Source: Actinomycetes bacterium
GTDB taxonomy: Bacteria; Actinomycetota; Acidimicrobiia; Acidimicrobiales; SZUA-35
DNA length: 64,000 bases
Direction: 5' to 3'
NCBI GenBank assembly: GCA_024280015.1
Contig: JAJRQY010000132.1
Span: 69,436-133,435, forward strand
Positions within the stretch are counted from its first letter, which is position 1; every line of letters begins with the position of its first letter. Of this stretch, positions 1 through 8,491 are shown in pieces. Both the position numbers and the translations under genes were made by a program. Below the pieces are notes generated by a model. The model did not search any database and was not told the origin of the DNA. It saw only the letters and a list, made by a program, of their open reading frames with translations.

Positions 1-1440
1 GTAGCGGGCCGCATCGTCTGGCTCGGCATCGGCGGCGGCCAGGTTGGCCTGTACATCAGCATTGTCGTAGCCGAAGTAGTAGTCCGCATTGCCGTACTGG
101 ATGATGTCACGAGCCTCAACATGGGCCACGATTGAGGTGTCGTAGTTGAAGCCATTCTCGACCCCATCAACATTGAACACGTCAGCGAGCCACACGCCCC
201 ACTCGACATTCTCGATCTCAAGGGTGACACCAATGTCAGCCCATTGGGACTGGATGATCTCCGCTGAGCGACGAGCGTAGGAAGGAGGCGGAGCCTTCAT
301 GGACAAGGTCAGTCCCTCGGCATAGCCGGCTTCAGCCAATAGCTCAACAGCCTTGTCTGGGTCATAGGGGTAGACGCCGGTCAGATCCTCGTAGTACGGA
401 TCGGTCGGAACGGCGAAGGTTCCGGTCAGGCTCCCGTAGCCGAAGTAGGCACCGTCGATAACTTCCTGACGGTCGGTGGCGTAGCTCAGGGCCTGACGAA
501 CACGAACATCAGACAGGATGTCGGTGCGGTTGTTCAGAGCCATGGTCACTTCACCGTTGGTGGTTCCCACCGCAACATTGAAGGCATCATCGCTGGCGAA
601 TTGCTCCAACGTTTCCGGAGCAGAAACTCCGGCAAGGATCTGGATGTCTCCGGCCAACATGGCGTTGTTCAGAGCATTTGGATCCTCGATATAGCGATAG
701 GTCACTTCGTCGAGAAGGGCTTGGGTGCCCCAGTAATCTCGGTTAGCAGCCACGGTGATGTGATCGCCCCGGACCCAGTCTTGGAAGGCGAATGGCCCGG
801 TACCAACCGGTGCGTCAGCCAATGAGTCAATGTCGGACTCGTCGAAGATCATGCCTGCGCTCTGAGCCATGAAGAACAAGAAGTTGGCACTGAACTCTGA
901 TAGCACGATCTCGACGGTGAAATCGTCGACGGCCGTCACCGAATCGATTGGATCCAGGTGAGCCTTGAACGGATGCTCAATGTCGTCGCCTCGAGAACGG
1001 TCGAGGGAGAAGACAACGTCAGAGGCATCGAAATCGGCGCCATCGTGGAAGGTGACTCCTTCACGCAAGGCAAAGGTGTAAGTCAGGCCGTCGTCGGAGA
1101 CATCCCAGGATTCAGCCAGGAGGGGAACAATCTCGCCACTGGCATCAATCTTCACCAACGGCTCGATGATGTTGTAGAGCTCGACGGTTTGGATTGGCCC
1201 TTCTGGGCTGGCGGTTGGGTCCAGGGTTGCTGGCTCCAATTGTAGTCCAATGGTGATTGCTGCTTCGGATGATTCTTCGGCCGCTGGTGGCACCGTTGTC
1301 TCGACTGTGGTGACTGGCTTCAGGGTCGTTGTGACTCCTGTTTCGGCCTCATCAGTCTCAGAAGCTTCATCACTACTGCCGCAGGCGGCTGCAGATAGCC
1401 CAAGCGCCAACGCGATGGCTAGCCCTTTCCGTACGTTCAT
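1..1440 (-). CDS. Peptide ABC transporter substrate-binding lipoprotein (SBP family 5), partial
   Basis: The reading frame opens at an ATG at 1438-1440 and runs off the left edge without a stop, so 480 codons of the N-terminal part are seen. The protein starts with a signal peptide ending in a lipobox (LSAAAC), followed by a Ser/Thr/Glu-rich linker. It then shows features of the family-5 solute-binding proteins of dipeptide/oligopeptide transporters: AESWDVSDDGLTYTFALREG near the start of the domain, then DVVFSLDR and GTGPFAFQDW. It would capture peptides outside the membrane for the permeases encoded just upstream. It is the last gene of a minus-strand operon, 69 bases after the second ATPase gene. 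The exact substrate (peptide, nickel, sugar) cannot be told from sequence alone. Confidence 0.9.
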   Translation of the reverse strand, partial: MNVRKGLAIALALGLSAAACGSSDEASETDEAETGVTTTLKPVTTVETTVPPAAEESSEAAITIGLQLEPATLDPTASPEGPIQTVELYNIIEPLVKIDASGEIVPLLAESWDVSDDGLTYTFALREGVTFHDGADFDASDVVFSLDRSRGDDIEHPFKAHLDPIDSVTAVDDFTVEIVLSEFSANFLFFMAQSAGMIFDESDIDSLADAPVGTGPFAFQDWVRGDHITVAANRDYWGTQALLDEVTYRYIEDPNALNNAMLAGDIQILAGVSAPETLEQFASDDAFNVAVGTTNGEVTMALNNRTDILSDVRVRQALSYATDRQEVIDGAYFGYGSLTGTFAVPTDPYYEDLTGVYPYDPDKAVELLAEAGYAEGLTLSMKAPPPSYARRSAEIIQSQWADIGVTLEIENVEWGVWLADVFNVDGVENGFNYDTSIVAHVEARDIIQYGNADYYFGYDNADVQANLAAADAEPDDAARY

Positions 1441-1509
1441 CTTGCGTCCTCTTCCTAGGGAATCCAACAGCCTGTAACAGGGTGCCGGGCTAATCAGCCT
1501 AGTACGGAA

Positions 1510-2508
1510 TCAAGTCTTGTTCCCGCCCGAGGACCTGGTTGCCGCCAAGCCAACGTGACAGGCCGCGGCGCGCGATGGGTTCGATTCAAGAGGTGTGAGT
1601 GAAGGAGCTTGCTCTCGACACCGCGTTTCGACAAGCGTGCACCGGTCGGCGAAGGAACACCCGAGGGCCTCACCAATGGTTTGTGGGGGAGTGTCGGCTA
1701 GGTCATCGGGAACGAGCTTGCCGCCATGCAGGCGTGGGATGGCATCCAGAAGGGTCTGGGTATAGGGATGCTCCGGACAGTCGTAGAGTTCCTCAACCGG
1801 GCCAACTTCCATCATTCGGCCTGCATACATCACTGCTACCCGGTCACAAACGTGATGCATGACAGATAGGTCGTGGGAGATCATGACGACGGTGAGATCG
1901 AACTGTTCCTTTAGGTCCTGCAATAGGTTCAGGGTCTTAGCTCGAACCGAAACATCAAGGGCGCTGACGGGTTCGTCGGCGATAAGAACCTTCGGGTGGG
2001 GGGCCAGGGCCCGGGCGATGGCAATTCGCTGCCGTTGACCACCAGAGAACTCGTGCGGGTAGCGCTCAACAGCGGTTCTGGAAAGGCCAACCGCGTCCAT
2101 GAGCTCCAGCAGACGAGTTTGGTGATCGCCGGGAACATGGAGTGAGCGGAGGGGTTCGGTGATGATTGCGCCAACCTTGAGCCTGGGGTCCAGCGATGCG
2201 TTTGGGTCCTGGAAGATGATCTGCATGGAGCCGCGCAGTTCGCGCAGTCCTGACTTGCTTAAGCCGCCGATTGGATTGCCTCGAAAGTGCACGGCCCCAC
2301 TTGTTGGCTTGTCCAACCCCATCAGCATGTGGGCCAGGGTGGTTTTCCCGGAGCCGGATTCGCCGACGATGCCAAGGGTCTCCCCCTCGGCTACTTCGAT
2401 TGTGACCTCTCGTACCGCATGAAGAACTGGCTTTGCTCCAAAGAGGCCGTTGCGCGGAAGCCGGAATGAGCGAGTCACTGCCCGTGCTTCAAGAATGGGT
2501 GAACTCAA
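1510..2508 (-). CDS. oppF: Peptide ABC transporter ATP-binding protein, OppF/DppF type
   Basis: Predicted protein of 332 residues. It has Walker A (GESGSGKTT), the Q-loop region (IIFQDPNASLDPR), the ABC signature SGGQRQR, Walker B (KVLIADEP) and the H-loop (ISHDLSVMHHV). The C-terminal oligopeptide-transporter extension typical of OppD/OppF carries Cys residues near SFADRC. I place the start at the TTG at 2506-2508, which overlaps the TGA of the preceding ATPase gene by three bases (TTGA) and has AAGGTGG just upstream. A longer ATG-initiated version from 2556 would add 16 residues without family similarity. It pairs with the OppD-type ATPase to power peptide import. Confidence 0.9.
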   Translation of the reverse strand: MSSPILEARAVTRSFRLPRNGLFGAKPVLHAVREVTIEVAEGETLGIVGESGSGKTTLAHMLMGLDKPTSGAVHFRGNPIGGLSKSGLRELRGSMQIIFQDPNASLDPRLKVGAIITEPLRSLHVPGDHQTRLLELMDAVGLSRTAVERYPHEFSGGQRQRIAIARALAPHPKVLIADEPVSALDVSVRAKTLNLLQDLKEQFDLTVVMISHDLSVMHHVCDRVAVMYAGRMMEVGPVEELYDCPEHPYTQTLLDAIPRLHGGKLVPDDLADTPPQTIGEALGCSFADRCTLVETRCREQAPSLTPLESNPSRAAACHVGLAATRSSGGNKT

Positions 2509-3509
2509 GGTGCCACCTTGCTGGCAGAGGCTGCTTCGGCGACGGGATGGAAACAAGCAACTTGTCGCCGCGTTGTCGCCTCGAGGGTGAGGGTCGGTGG
2601 TTGTAGGCAGGCTTCGGTTGCTCGATCGCAGCGGTTCCTAAAGACACATCCACTCGGAAATTGGCCGAGACCGGGAACCGAACCAGGAATGGTGGCCAGC
2701 CGGTCCCGCCTTTCCTGCCCAGCTTCAATCTCGGGCACGGCGGCAATCAAACCAGCAGTATAGGGATGGTGCGGATCCGAGAAGACCTCACTGGTTGGGC
2801 CGGTTTCGACGATCTTGCCTCCGTACATGACTAGTACGTCTTCGCAGATACTGGCTACAACGGCGAGGTCATGGGTGATGAGGAAAAGCGATGTGTTGTG
2901 CTCGGTGGTGAGGTCACGCAGCAGAACCAGAATCTGAGCCTGAACCGTGACATCCAGCGCCGTGGTCGGCTCATCGGCAATGATCAGGGCTGGGTCACAG
3001 GCTAAGGCCAGGGCAATGACCACCCGTTGGCGCTGGCCACCCGATAGCTGATGGGGGTAGGCCCGCATTCGCGACTCAGCATCAGGAAGATGTACCTGCT
3101 TCAGCAATTCAAGCGCGTGCTTGCGGGATTCAGATCGAGATGTTCCTCGGTGAATCTGCTGAACTTCGGCCACTTGGTCACCGATCCGCATGACCGGGTT
3201 GAGGGCTGTCATTGGTTCTTGGAAGACCATGGTGATGTGGTCGCCACGAATCTCGCACAGTTCATCCTCATCGAGCGCAAGCAGTTCTTGTCCGGCATGG
3301 ACAACGGACCCGGTTGCCGACAGGCCATCGGGAAGGAGGCCCATTACCGACAATGCTGTCAAGGTTTTGCCGCTGCCGGACTCACCAATGAGGCCGACGC
3401 GGCGTCCGGCAGGAATGTCGAACGAGATCCCCTTGACTGCAGGGGTTGAACCAACGGAGACGGTGAGGTCATCAACCTTGAGGACTGTCGAGGGTGCAGG
3501 ACTGGACAT
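2505..3509 (-). CDS. oppD: Peptide ABC transporter ATP-binding protein, OppD/DppD type
   Basis: Predicted ATPase of 334 residues with Walker A (GESGSGKTL), Q-loop ([13 protein letters not shown]), signature LSGGQRQRV, Walker B (ALIIADEP) and H-loop (ITHDLAVVA). The C-terminal oligopeptide/dipeptide motif with several Cys residues ([10 protein letters not shown]) is typical of this subfamily. It lies five bases after the OppC-type permease gene and its end overlaps the start of the OppF-type gene, so the two ATPases are probably made together and act as a heterodimer under the OppB/OppC permeases. Confidence 0.92.
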   Translation of the reverse strand: MSSPAPSTVLKVDDLTVSVGSTPAVKGISFDIPAGRRVGLIGESGSGKTLTALSVMGLLPDGLSATGSVVHAGQELLALDEDELCEIRGDHITMVFQEPMTALNPVMRIGDQVAEVQQIHRGTSRSESRKHALELLKQVHLPDAESRMRAYPHQLSGGQRQRVVIALALACDPALIIADEPTTALDVTVQAQILVLLRDLTTEHNTSLFLITHDLAVVASICEDVLVMYGGKIVETGPTSEVFSDPHHPYTAGLIAAVPEIEAGQERRDRLATIPGSVPGLGQFPSGCVFRNRCDRATEACLQPPTLTLEATTRRQVACFHPVAEAASASKVAP

Positions 3510-3514
3510 TGCTC

Positions 3515-4453
3515 CTACTCCTTCTCCGCCAGCTTGGGATCGAGGAAGTCTCGAATACCGTCACCGAGCAGATTGAAGCCAATGACCGAGATGGCGATGG
3601 CCAGACCGGGGTAGATGGCCAGACTGGCTTTTCGATTGAGGAAGGTCTGTGCTTCGAACAGGCTTCTACCCCACGAAGGTGATGGTGGCTGGGCACCTAG
3701 CCCCAAGTAGGACAAGGCAGCCTCGGCCAGGATGGCTAGGGCGAACAAGACGGTTGCTTGCACGATGAGAACAGAGGAGATGTTCGGAAGAACGTGGCGT
3801 AAGAAAATGTAGGTCTTGCCCCGGCCATAGCTGCCGGCGGCAGTGACATAGTCGGTCTTGAACACGGTGAGGGCCGCGCCCCGAGTGACACGGGCGACGA
3901 TTGGGATGTAGGCAATACCAATGGCAATCATGGCCGAGCTGATGCTCGGCCCTCGAGCTGCGGACAACAAGATGGCTAATAAGATGGCGGGGAAGGCGTA
4001 CATCACATCGGATAGGCGCATGACGGACTCTTCGATCATTCCCCGCTTGCCTGCGGCCAAGCCTCCGAGAGGTATGCCCATTATCAGGGCGATGCCGACG
4101 GAGAGGATGCCGATGAAGAGGGTGTTGCGAGCGCCGACCATGATCTGGCTCAGGATGTCTCGGCCGAAGTGGTCGGTACCAAGTAGATGGCCTTCCCAGC
4201 CAACGCCTTGGAGGCGATCGGCAATGACGACGTCAGTTGGGTCAAAGGGAGTCCACAAGAAGGAGAGCAAGGCGGTGGCAATAATGAGGCCGACGATGGA
4301 TGCGCCAACAATGAGATTGGTGCCAACCTTTCGGCGTTCAACTCCGGCCACTTCTACTGGCTGATCATCATCGTCGACCAGTGGAATGGGTTGGTCGTCG
4401 TTCTGGCTGAGCGAGGTGCCTGTGTGATTGGTGCCCGTGTCGTTGAAGCTCAT
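3515..4453 (-). CDS. oppC: Peptide ABC transporter permease, OppC/DppC type
   Basis: Predicted inner-membrane protein of 312 residues. A hydrophilic acidic N-terminus of about 45 residues is followed by a first membrane segment, the OppC-type segment LLGTDHFGRDILSQ, and about five further membrane helices. The permease EAA-loop region is seen around AAGSYGRGKTYIFLRHVLPN, and the C-terminus has LGLGAQPPSPSWG and IGFNLLGDGIRDFLDPK, both typical of this family. The ATG overlaps the end of the upstream permease gene by four bases (ATGA), so the genes are translationally coupled. It forms the transport channel with the OppB-type partner. Confidence 0.92.
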   Translation of the reverse strand: MSFNDTGTNHTGTSLSQNDDQPIPLVDDDDQPVEVAGVERRKVGTNLIVGASIVGLIIATALLSFLWTPFDPTDVVIADRLQGVGWEGHLLGTDHFGRDILSQIMVGARNTLFIGILSVGIALIMGIPLGGLAAGKRGMIEESVMRLSDVMYAFPAILLAILLSAARGPSISSAMIAIGIAYIPIVARVTRGAALTVFKTDYVTAAGSYGRGKTYIFLRHVLPNISSVLIVQATVLFALAILAEAALSYLGLGAQPPSPSWGRSLFEAQTFLNRKASLAIYPGLAIAISVIGFNLLGDGIRDFLDPKLAEKE

Positions 4454-5394
4454 CGGGCGCGCAGCCTGGGATCGATGATGTTATAGACCAGGTCAACCAG
4501 AAGGTTCACGGTGAGGATGGCCGCGGTAATCACCAGCGTGGTGCTCTGAACCAGCAGCAGGTCTCGACGTTCGATGGCTTGCACCAGCATGCGTCCCAGG
4601 CCGGGTAGGACGAAGACGTTTTCGATGACGACGGTTCCGGCCAGGAGAGCAGCGAGCTGGAGACCCAGGATAGTGATGACGGGGATGGCGGCGTTGCGCA
4701 AGCCATGCCGCCACAGTGCGGCTTGGCGGGTGAGGCCTTTGGCGCGTGCGGTTCGAATGTAGTCCTCGCGCATGACCTGGAGGACGGCGGAGCGGACGTA
4801 TCGGGTGAGGATTGCACCCTGCACCAGAGCCAGGCTGATGGTTGGCAGGATGAGGTGGACCAGGGAATCGCTGACGGACTTGCCCCAGCCGGGGAAGCCG
4901 TTGGCGGGCAAGAGGTCCCATTTGACGGCCACATAGGTGGTGAGCAGAAGGCCAGCCCAAAAGGCCGGAATGGAAATGCCGAGCTGGCTCAAGATGGAAA
5001 CAGCGGTGTCGCCCTGGCGTCGATGATGCGATGCGGCGTACACTCCGGCAGGAATGGCAACGGCAGTAGCCAACAACATGCCGGTCAGGGCCAGAGGAAC
5101 TGTCACCTTCATGCGATCAGTGATGAGTGGTCGGATCTCTTCCTGAGTGATGTAGGAGGTCCCAAGGTCACCAGTGACTACACCACCAACCCAGTCCATG
5201 TATTGCACCGGGATGGAGCGGTCGATGCCAAGATCATGGCGAAGTCGCGTCACGTTCTCGGGTGTGGCTTGGGTACCAAGAATCCGGGTTGCCGGGTCCC
5301 CGGGAAGTACCGCAAGGACCCAGAAAACCAGCATCGAAGCGACCAGCAGACTGACGGCGAAGATAAGGAATCGTCGGATGACATAGCTGGCGAT
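4450..5394 (-). CDS. oppB: Peptide ABC transporter permease, OppB/DppB type, probable ATC start
   Basis: Predicted permease of about 314 residues with six membrane segments. It has the OppB-type motif VLAVLPGDPATRILG after helix 1, the GDLGTS element, the EAA loop (RTARAKGLTRQAALWRHGLRNA) and the C-terminal sequence LVDLVYNIIDPRLR. The first ATG (5334) lies inside the first membrane helix and would remove the usual positively charged N-terminus. In frame upstream there is no ATG, GTG or TTG before the stop at 5434-5436. The codon ATC at 5392-5394 sits eight bases after AGGAG and would restore the family N-terminus (ASYVIRRFLIF), so I take it as the start. A minus-strand TATTGT at 5436-5441 may be the -10 box of the operon. 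Confidence 0.85.
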   Translation of the reverse strand: MASYVIRRFLIFAVSLLVASMLVFWVLAVLPGDPATRILGTQATPENVTRLRHDLGIDRSIPVQYMDWVGGVVTGDLGTSYITQEEIRPLITDRMKVTVPLALTGMLLATAVAIPAGVYAASHHRRQGDTAVSILSQLGISIPAFWAGLLLTTYVAVKWDLLPANGFPGWGKSVSDSLVHLILPTISLALVQGAILTRYVRSAVLQVMREDYIRTARAKGLTRQAALWRHGLRNAAIPVITILGLQLAALLAGTVVIENVFVLPGLGRMLVQAIERRDLLLVQSTTLVITAAILTVNLLVDLVYNIIDPRLRAR

Positions 5395-5491
5395 GGTGGA
5401 TGCTCCTGCGTGGGGCCGCGGGTGAGGGTCGACTCACAATAACGGCTCGGCAGTCCAGCCGCGTAACCAGGGTTGCCTGACTTTCAGTCTG

Positions 5492-5701
5492 GTGCAATGT
5501 CTCGTTCCCTCGCCTGTTGCTGATCCTGTGGATCTCGAGTTGCACGCACGGGTCGAGAGCCTGGCTTCGACCGTCTTCTACGAGACGGCGGGATGGTCCG
5601 CGACGGACCGTCTCGTTCATGCCGTCGAGCACGGCATCAGCTATGACGAGCGCCTCCTCGTCAAGCACTTGGAAGGCGGTGGACGAACCGACGACGAATG
5701 A
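5492..5701 (+). CDS. Small hypothetical ORF, doubtful
   Basis: A GTG-initiated frame of 69 codons fills most of the roughly 320-base gap between the transporter operon and the toxin-antitoxin pair. Its stop (5699-5701) overlaps the palindromic operator of the next gene. The predicted peptide is acidic and hydrophilic with no motif I recognise and has no clear ribosome site. It could be a real small gene, a remnant of a toxin-antitoxin-linked gene, or chance. The rest of the gap shows only the candidate transporter promoter. Confidence 0.2.
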   Translation: MQCLVPSPVADPVDLELHARVESLASTVFYETAGWSATDRLVHAVEHGISYDERLLVKHLEGGGRTDDE

Positions 5702-5716
5702 CTACAATGTAGTCAT
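5698..5716 (+). promoter_or_regulatory. Palindromic operator overlapping -10 box and start codon of the toxin-antitoxin operon
   Basis: The 19-base sequence ATGACTACAATGTAGTCAT is a perfect inverted repeat with 9-base arms around a single central A. It contains TACAAT at 5703-5708, a good -10 box, and its last bases are the start of the antitoxin ATG at 5715. A -10 box six bases before the ATG predicts a transcript beginning at or next to the start codon, i.e. a leaderless mRNA. The antitoxin has a ribbon-helix-helix-like N-terminus, so autorepression by binding this palindrome is the natural inference. No clear -35 box is visible. Confidence 0.7.
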
Positions 5717-6137
5717 GGCTGTTGTTTCGATCCGATTTTCCGATAGTCCGGTTCACGGGCGCCTCAAGGAACGTGCTCGCGACCGCCGAGTTGGTATTTC
5801 AACACTGGCGGAGCGCCTCATCGACGAAGGACTTCGTATGGAGTCGCACCCATTGGTGATATTCCGAGAAGGCCCCTCCGGGCGCAGGCCTGTCCTGGTC
5901 GCTGGTCCGCAAGTCGCTGACGTGATTGGAAGCATCGTTGGCGGAGATGTTCCGGTCGAGCAACGTCGGAGTCGGGCAGCGGATCTCTTGGAAATATCTG
6001 AGTCAGCAGTTGATGCCGCGCTCGCGTACTACGCCGACTTTACGCAGGAAGTTGATGATGAAATTGCAGGGCGAATACGAGCTGCCGGTGAAGCTGAAGC
6101 TGCATGGCGCCGCCAGCAAGACCTTCTTCAGAGGTGA
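5715..6137 (+). CDS. Antitoxin with CopG/RHH-like N-terminus and DUF433-like domain
   Basis: Predicted protein of 140 residues. Residues about 3-40 look like a ribbon-helix-helix DNA-binding segment (a short SIRF strand followed by helices with LAERLIDEGL). Residues about 45-115 match the DUF433 pattern: HPLVIFREGPSGRRPVL, then a helical part ending in ALAYYADFTQEVDDEI. DUF433 proteins commonly pair with DUF5615 PIN-like toxins, and such a gene follows with a four-base GTGA overlap. It should neutralise the toxin and bind the operator at its own start. The start is set by the leaderless -10 box six bases upstream; longer in-frame versions lack support. Confidence 0.75.
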   Translation: MAVVSIRFSDSPVHGRLKERARDRRVGISTLAERLIDEGLRMESHPLVIFREGPSGRRPVLVAGPQVADVIGSIVGGDVPVEQRRSRAADLLEISESAVDAALAYYADFTQEVDDEIAGRIRAAGEAEAAWRRQQDLLQR

Positions 6138-6496
6138 GGCTACTTCTGGACGAGATGCATGCACCGAGAATCGCTCGGACCCTGACTGGTGAGTCATTCG
6201 ATGTGAAGGCCGTAGCATCAAACCCGGAGTTGCGAGGTACTTCTGATAGTGACTTGATGGAGCACGCGGCGAGTTCCGGGCAGGCTCTGGTCACCGAGAA
6301 CATCATTGACTTCGCCCAACTTGCTCAGCAATGGGCAAGTCAGGACAAGGCTCACGCTGGTTTGATCTTCACCAACCCTAAGCGGTTCAATCGCGCGACG
6401 GTTAGGTATCCAGACAGTCTTGGCGTTGCTCTTCGCCGCTTCCTTCAAGAACCACCTATCGAAGGAGAGTCCTGGGTCTGGTGGCTGGATCTCTAG
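6134..6496 (+). CDS. DUF5615-family PIN-like toxin
   Basis: Predicted protein of 120 residues starting at a GTG that overlaps the antitoxin stop (GTGA). The N-terminal LLLDEM is the usual start of DUF5615/Mut7-C-like PIN proteins, where the Asp is a metal ligand. It is followed by DSDLMEHAASSGQALVTENIIDF, in which conserved Asp, Glu and a second Asp form the rest of the PIN-type acidic set. The protein ends in WVWWLDL. By family it is a probable ribonuclease toxin; activity is not proven here. A longer ATG-initiated version would place about 10 extra residues before the conserved LLLDE segment and is less likely. Confidence 0.75.
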   Translation: MRLLLDEMHAPRIARTLTGESFDVKAVASNPELRGTSDSDLMEHAASSGQALVTENIIDFAQLAQQWASQDKAHAGLIFTNPKRFNRATVRYPDSLGVALRRFLQEPPIEGESWVWWLDL

Positions 6497-6557
6497 CTGG
6501 AGCCGCCCCGATTCGCAGAGGATATCAAGAGGACGGCCTTTTCAATTCGAGACAGGT

Positions 6558-7535
6558 ATGGGACCATGGCCTATGGGCAGAGCCAAGGCATTCGTTCTTC
6601 TTTTGGTACTCGTGGTGCTGGCGATGACGGAGCCGGTTCCAGTCGCCGCTCAGGAAGCGAGCCTTGCGGTGGCTCCTTCGGAGGAAGAGGTGGACGAGTT
6701 CTGTCAGCAAGCCTCGGCCGTTTTCGGGTATGAGTTGGCGGGAATGTCGGCCACTCAATCGATCCTCACGACAACCGGGACTATTCGGACCGAGTACGGC
6801 TACTTCTGTGTTGTACCGGAGCTGAAGGCGGGTATTTTCGTCTACCCGGAGAGCACCTTGATTGGTGTGATCACCGACAACACCTATGCCAGAGCGGACC
6901 ATCACGGAGCTGCAACCCTGTACTGGGACTCCTACTTTCACAAGAAACACCTGATTTGTGGGTCCACAGCCATGGGCTACGGAACGACTCCCTCAGTCAC
7001 CCTCACCATTGGCGGGCAGACGACCGAGATTCCTGCTGGAGAACCGTTGAGCGAAGCAGATGAGATTGGGTTACTCAACAATGCCATCCGAGTCTGGTGC
7101 CCCGGCGGCATCCCAGACTTGGAGCCATCTCGTTCTCTGACGTTTGCCAATCGGTTTGAGGATCTGTTGCGGATCTCGGACTACAGCTCTGAGGACGCCG
7201 CCACCTTGCGTCTGTATCGAGCGTTCTTCAATCGTGAGCCAGAGTTTGGGGGCGCCCAGTATTGGCTGGAAGAACGGCGTCGTGGTGTCTCACTCGACAC
7301 GGTCGCCAATTCTTTTGTTGCTTCAGAAGAATTCCAATTGACCTATGGCAATACGACCGATGAAGAGTTCCTGGGCATTGTCTATACCAATGTGCTAGGC
7401 CGTAGCTTCGACCAAGTGGGCTTTGACTACTGGCTGGGTCAGATGAATAGTGGCCTGTCCCGGGGCAGTGTCGTCCGCTGGGTTGCGAGCGGCAATGAGT
7501 TCATTGATCTGTATCCCTACGCGCCAATCGACTAG
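6558..7535 (+). CDS. Secreted protein with C-terminal DUF4214 domain
   Basis: Predicted protein of 325 residues. A signal peptide lies at the start (basic residues, then FVLLLVLVVLAM and a likely cleavage near VAAQE). Residues about 35-205 have four Cys residues and no family I recognise. The last 110 residues match DUF4214, with two helical repeats: LRLYRAFFNREPEFGGAQYW and VYTNVLGRSFDQVGFDYW. This domain is found in secreted and cell-surface proteins, often of marine bacteria, and its function is poorly known. The start at 6558 is chosen because it begins the signal peptide; the in-frame ATG at 6573 is equally possible. Confidence 0.75.
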   Translation: MGPWPMGRAKAFVLLLVLVVLAMTEPVPVAAQEASLAVAPSEEEVDEFCQQASAVFGYELAGMSATQSILTTTGTIRTEYGYFCVVPELKAGIFVYPESTLIGVITDNTYARADHHGAATLYWDSYFHKKHLICGSTAMGYGTTPSVTLTIGGQTTEIPAGEPLSEADEIGLLNNAIRVWCPGGIPDLEPSRSLTFANRFEDLLRISDYSSEDAATLRLYRAFFNREPEFGGAQYWLEERRRGVSLDTVANSFVASEEFQLTYGNTTDEEFLGIVYTNVLGRSFDQVGFDYWLGQMNSGLSRGSVVRWVASGNEFIDLYPYAPID

Positions 7536-7544
7536 CGATTGGGG

Positions 7545-8402
7545 CTAGCGGCGTTGGCAGTGGGGGCACCAGGTGGTGGTCCGAGCATCCAACTGTTCGG
7601 AGACCAGTTCGGTTTCGCAGCGCAAACAGGGTTGTCCGGCTCGTCCGTAGGCCACCAACTCGTGCTGGTTCATGCCTTCGCCTCCGTCGACGTTGCGGTA
7701 GTCGCGAAGGGTGGTTCCACCATTGTCGATGCCTGCTTGCAGCACCTGTCGCAGGGCTGCCAGTAGGTCTCCGGCTCGCTCTTGGCCCAGGCGGGTGTTC
7801 TTGGGATTGATCTTGGCGATCCACAAGGCCTCATCGGCGTAGATGTTCCCGACCCCAGCGATGGGTCGTTGCGACAACAGCTTGGTCTTGACGACGCGGC
7901 GGCTCTGATTGAGGAGTTCCCAGAATCGTTTGTCAGTGAGGTCTGGATCCCACGGCTCGGGGCCGGCTTTGTGCAACGTCGGGATGGTTGAGTAGTCCCC
8001 AGCCGGCACGACTCGGAGGCGACCAAAGCGACGTACGTCGACAAACTCCAAGGTCTCGTTCTCTGATCTGTCCGCTGCCCCATCATCAGCATCCAGATAC
8101 CACCAGGCCCGGAGATAGGGGTTGGAGTCATCGGGTTCGCCTGCCCGAAACTGGAGCTTGCCGGTCATGCCGAGATGCACGATCAACTCCCTTTTGCCTG
8201 AGGCTGGGCTGCCGGTCGGGGAGTTGAGCGGCAGCAACAAGTACTTACCTCGTCGCCCGGCCAGGCCGAAGGTTGCGCCAGTCGTTTCTCTCGCCGGCGT
8301 GAACTTTGCCGAGTTATGAGAGCCAGCCTCCAGGACCGTTCGGCCAACCAGCCGAGGAGCGAGTTGTCGCCGGACCGTCTCGACTTCTGGTAGCTCAGGC
8401 AC
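7545..8402 (-). CDS. mutM: Formamidopyrimidine-DNA glycosylase (MutM/Fpg)
   Basis: Bifunctional glycosylase/AP lyase that removes 8-oxoguanine and formamidopyrimidines. The start is the GTG at 8400-8402, because it gives PELPEVETV directly after the initiator, with Pro2 the catalytic nucleophile and Glu3 the acid. An ATG 27 bases further out would bury Pro2. RGKYLLL holds the conserved Lys of the N-terminal domain, VGNIYADEALW is the helix-two-turn-helix, and the C-terminal zinc finger has four Cys (CLRC, CPHC). Length 285 residues is normal. It converges with the DUF4214 gene, 9 bases away. Confidence 0.95.
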   Translation of the reverse strand: MPELPEVETVRRQLAPRLVGRTVLEAGSHNSAKFTPARETTGATFGLAGRRGKYLLLPLNSPTGSPASGKRELIVHLGMTGKLQFRAGEPDDSNPYLRAWWYLDADDGAADRSENETLEFVDVRRFGRLRVVPAGDYSTIPTLHKAGPEPWDPDLTDKRFWELLNQSRRVVKTKLLSQRPIAGVGNIYADEALWIAKINPKNTRLGQERAGDLLAALRQVLQAGIDNGGTTLRDYRNVDGGEGMNQHELVAYGRAGQPCLRCETELVSEQLDARTTTWCPHCQRR

Positions 8403-8491
8403 GAGGCCAGCAGTCAGGTACAAAGACATGTTCTGCTGGCAGTCTCACAAGATTGGTCACCTAGACAACCTACATCGCTAGCGTCAAGGGG

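Noticed and set aside
5234-5668. 144-codon minus-strand frame over the oppB N-terminus
   Set aside because: It overlaps the oppB coding region in another phase and has no motif.
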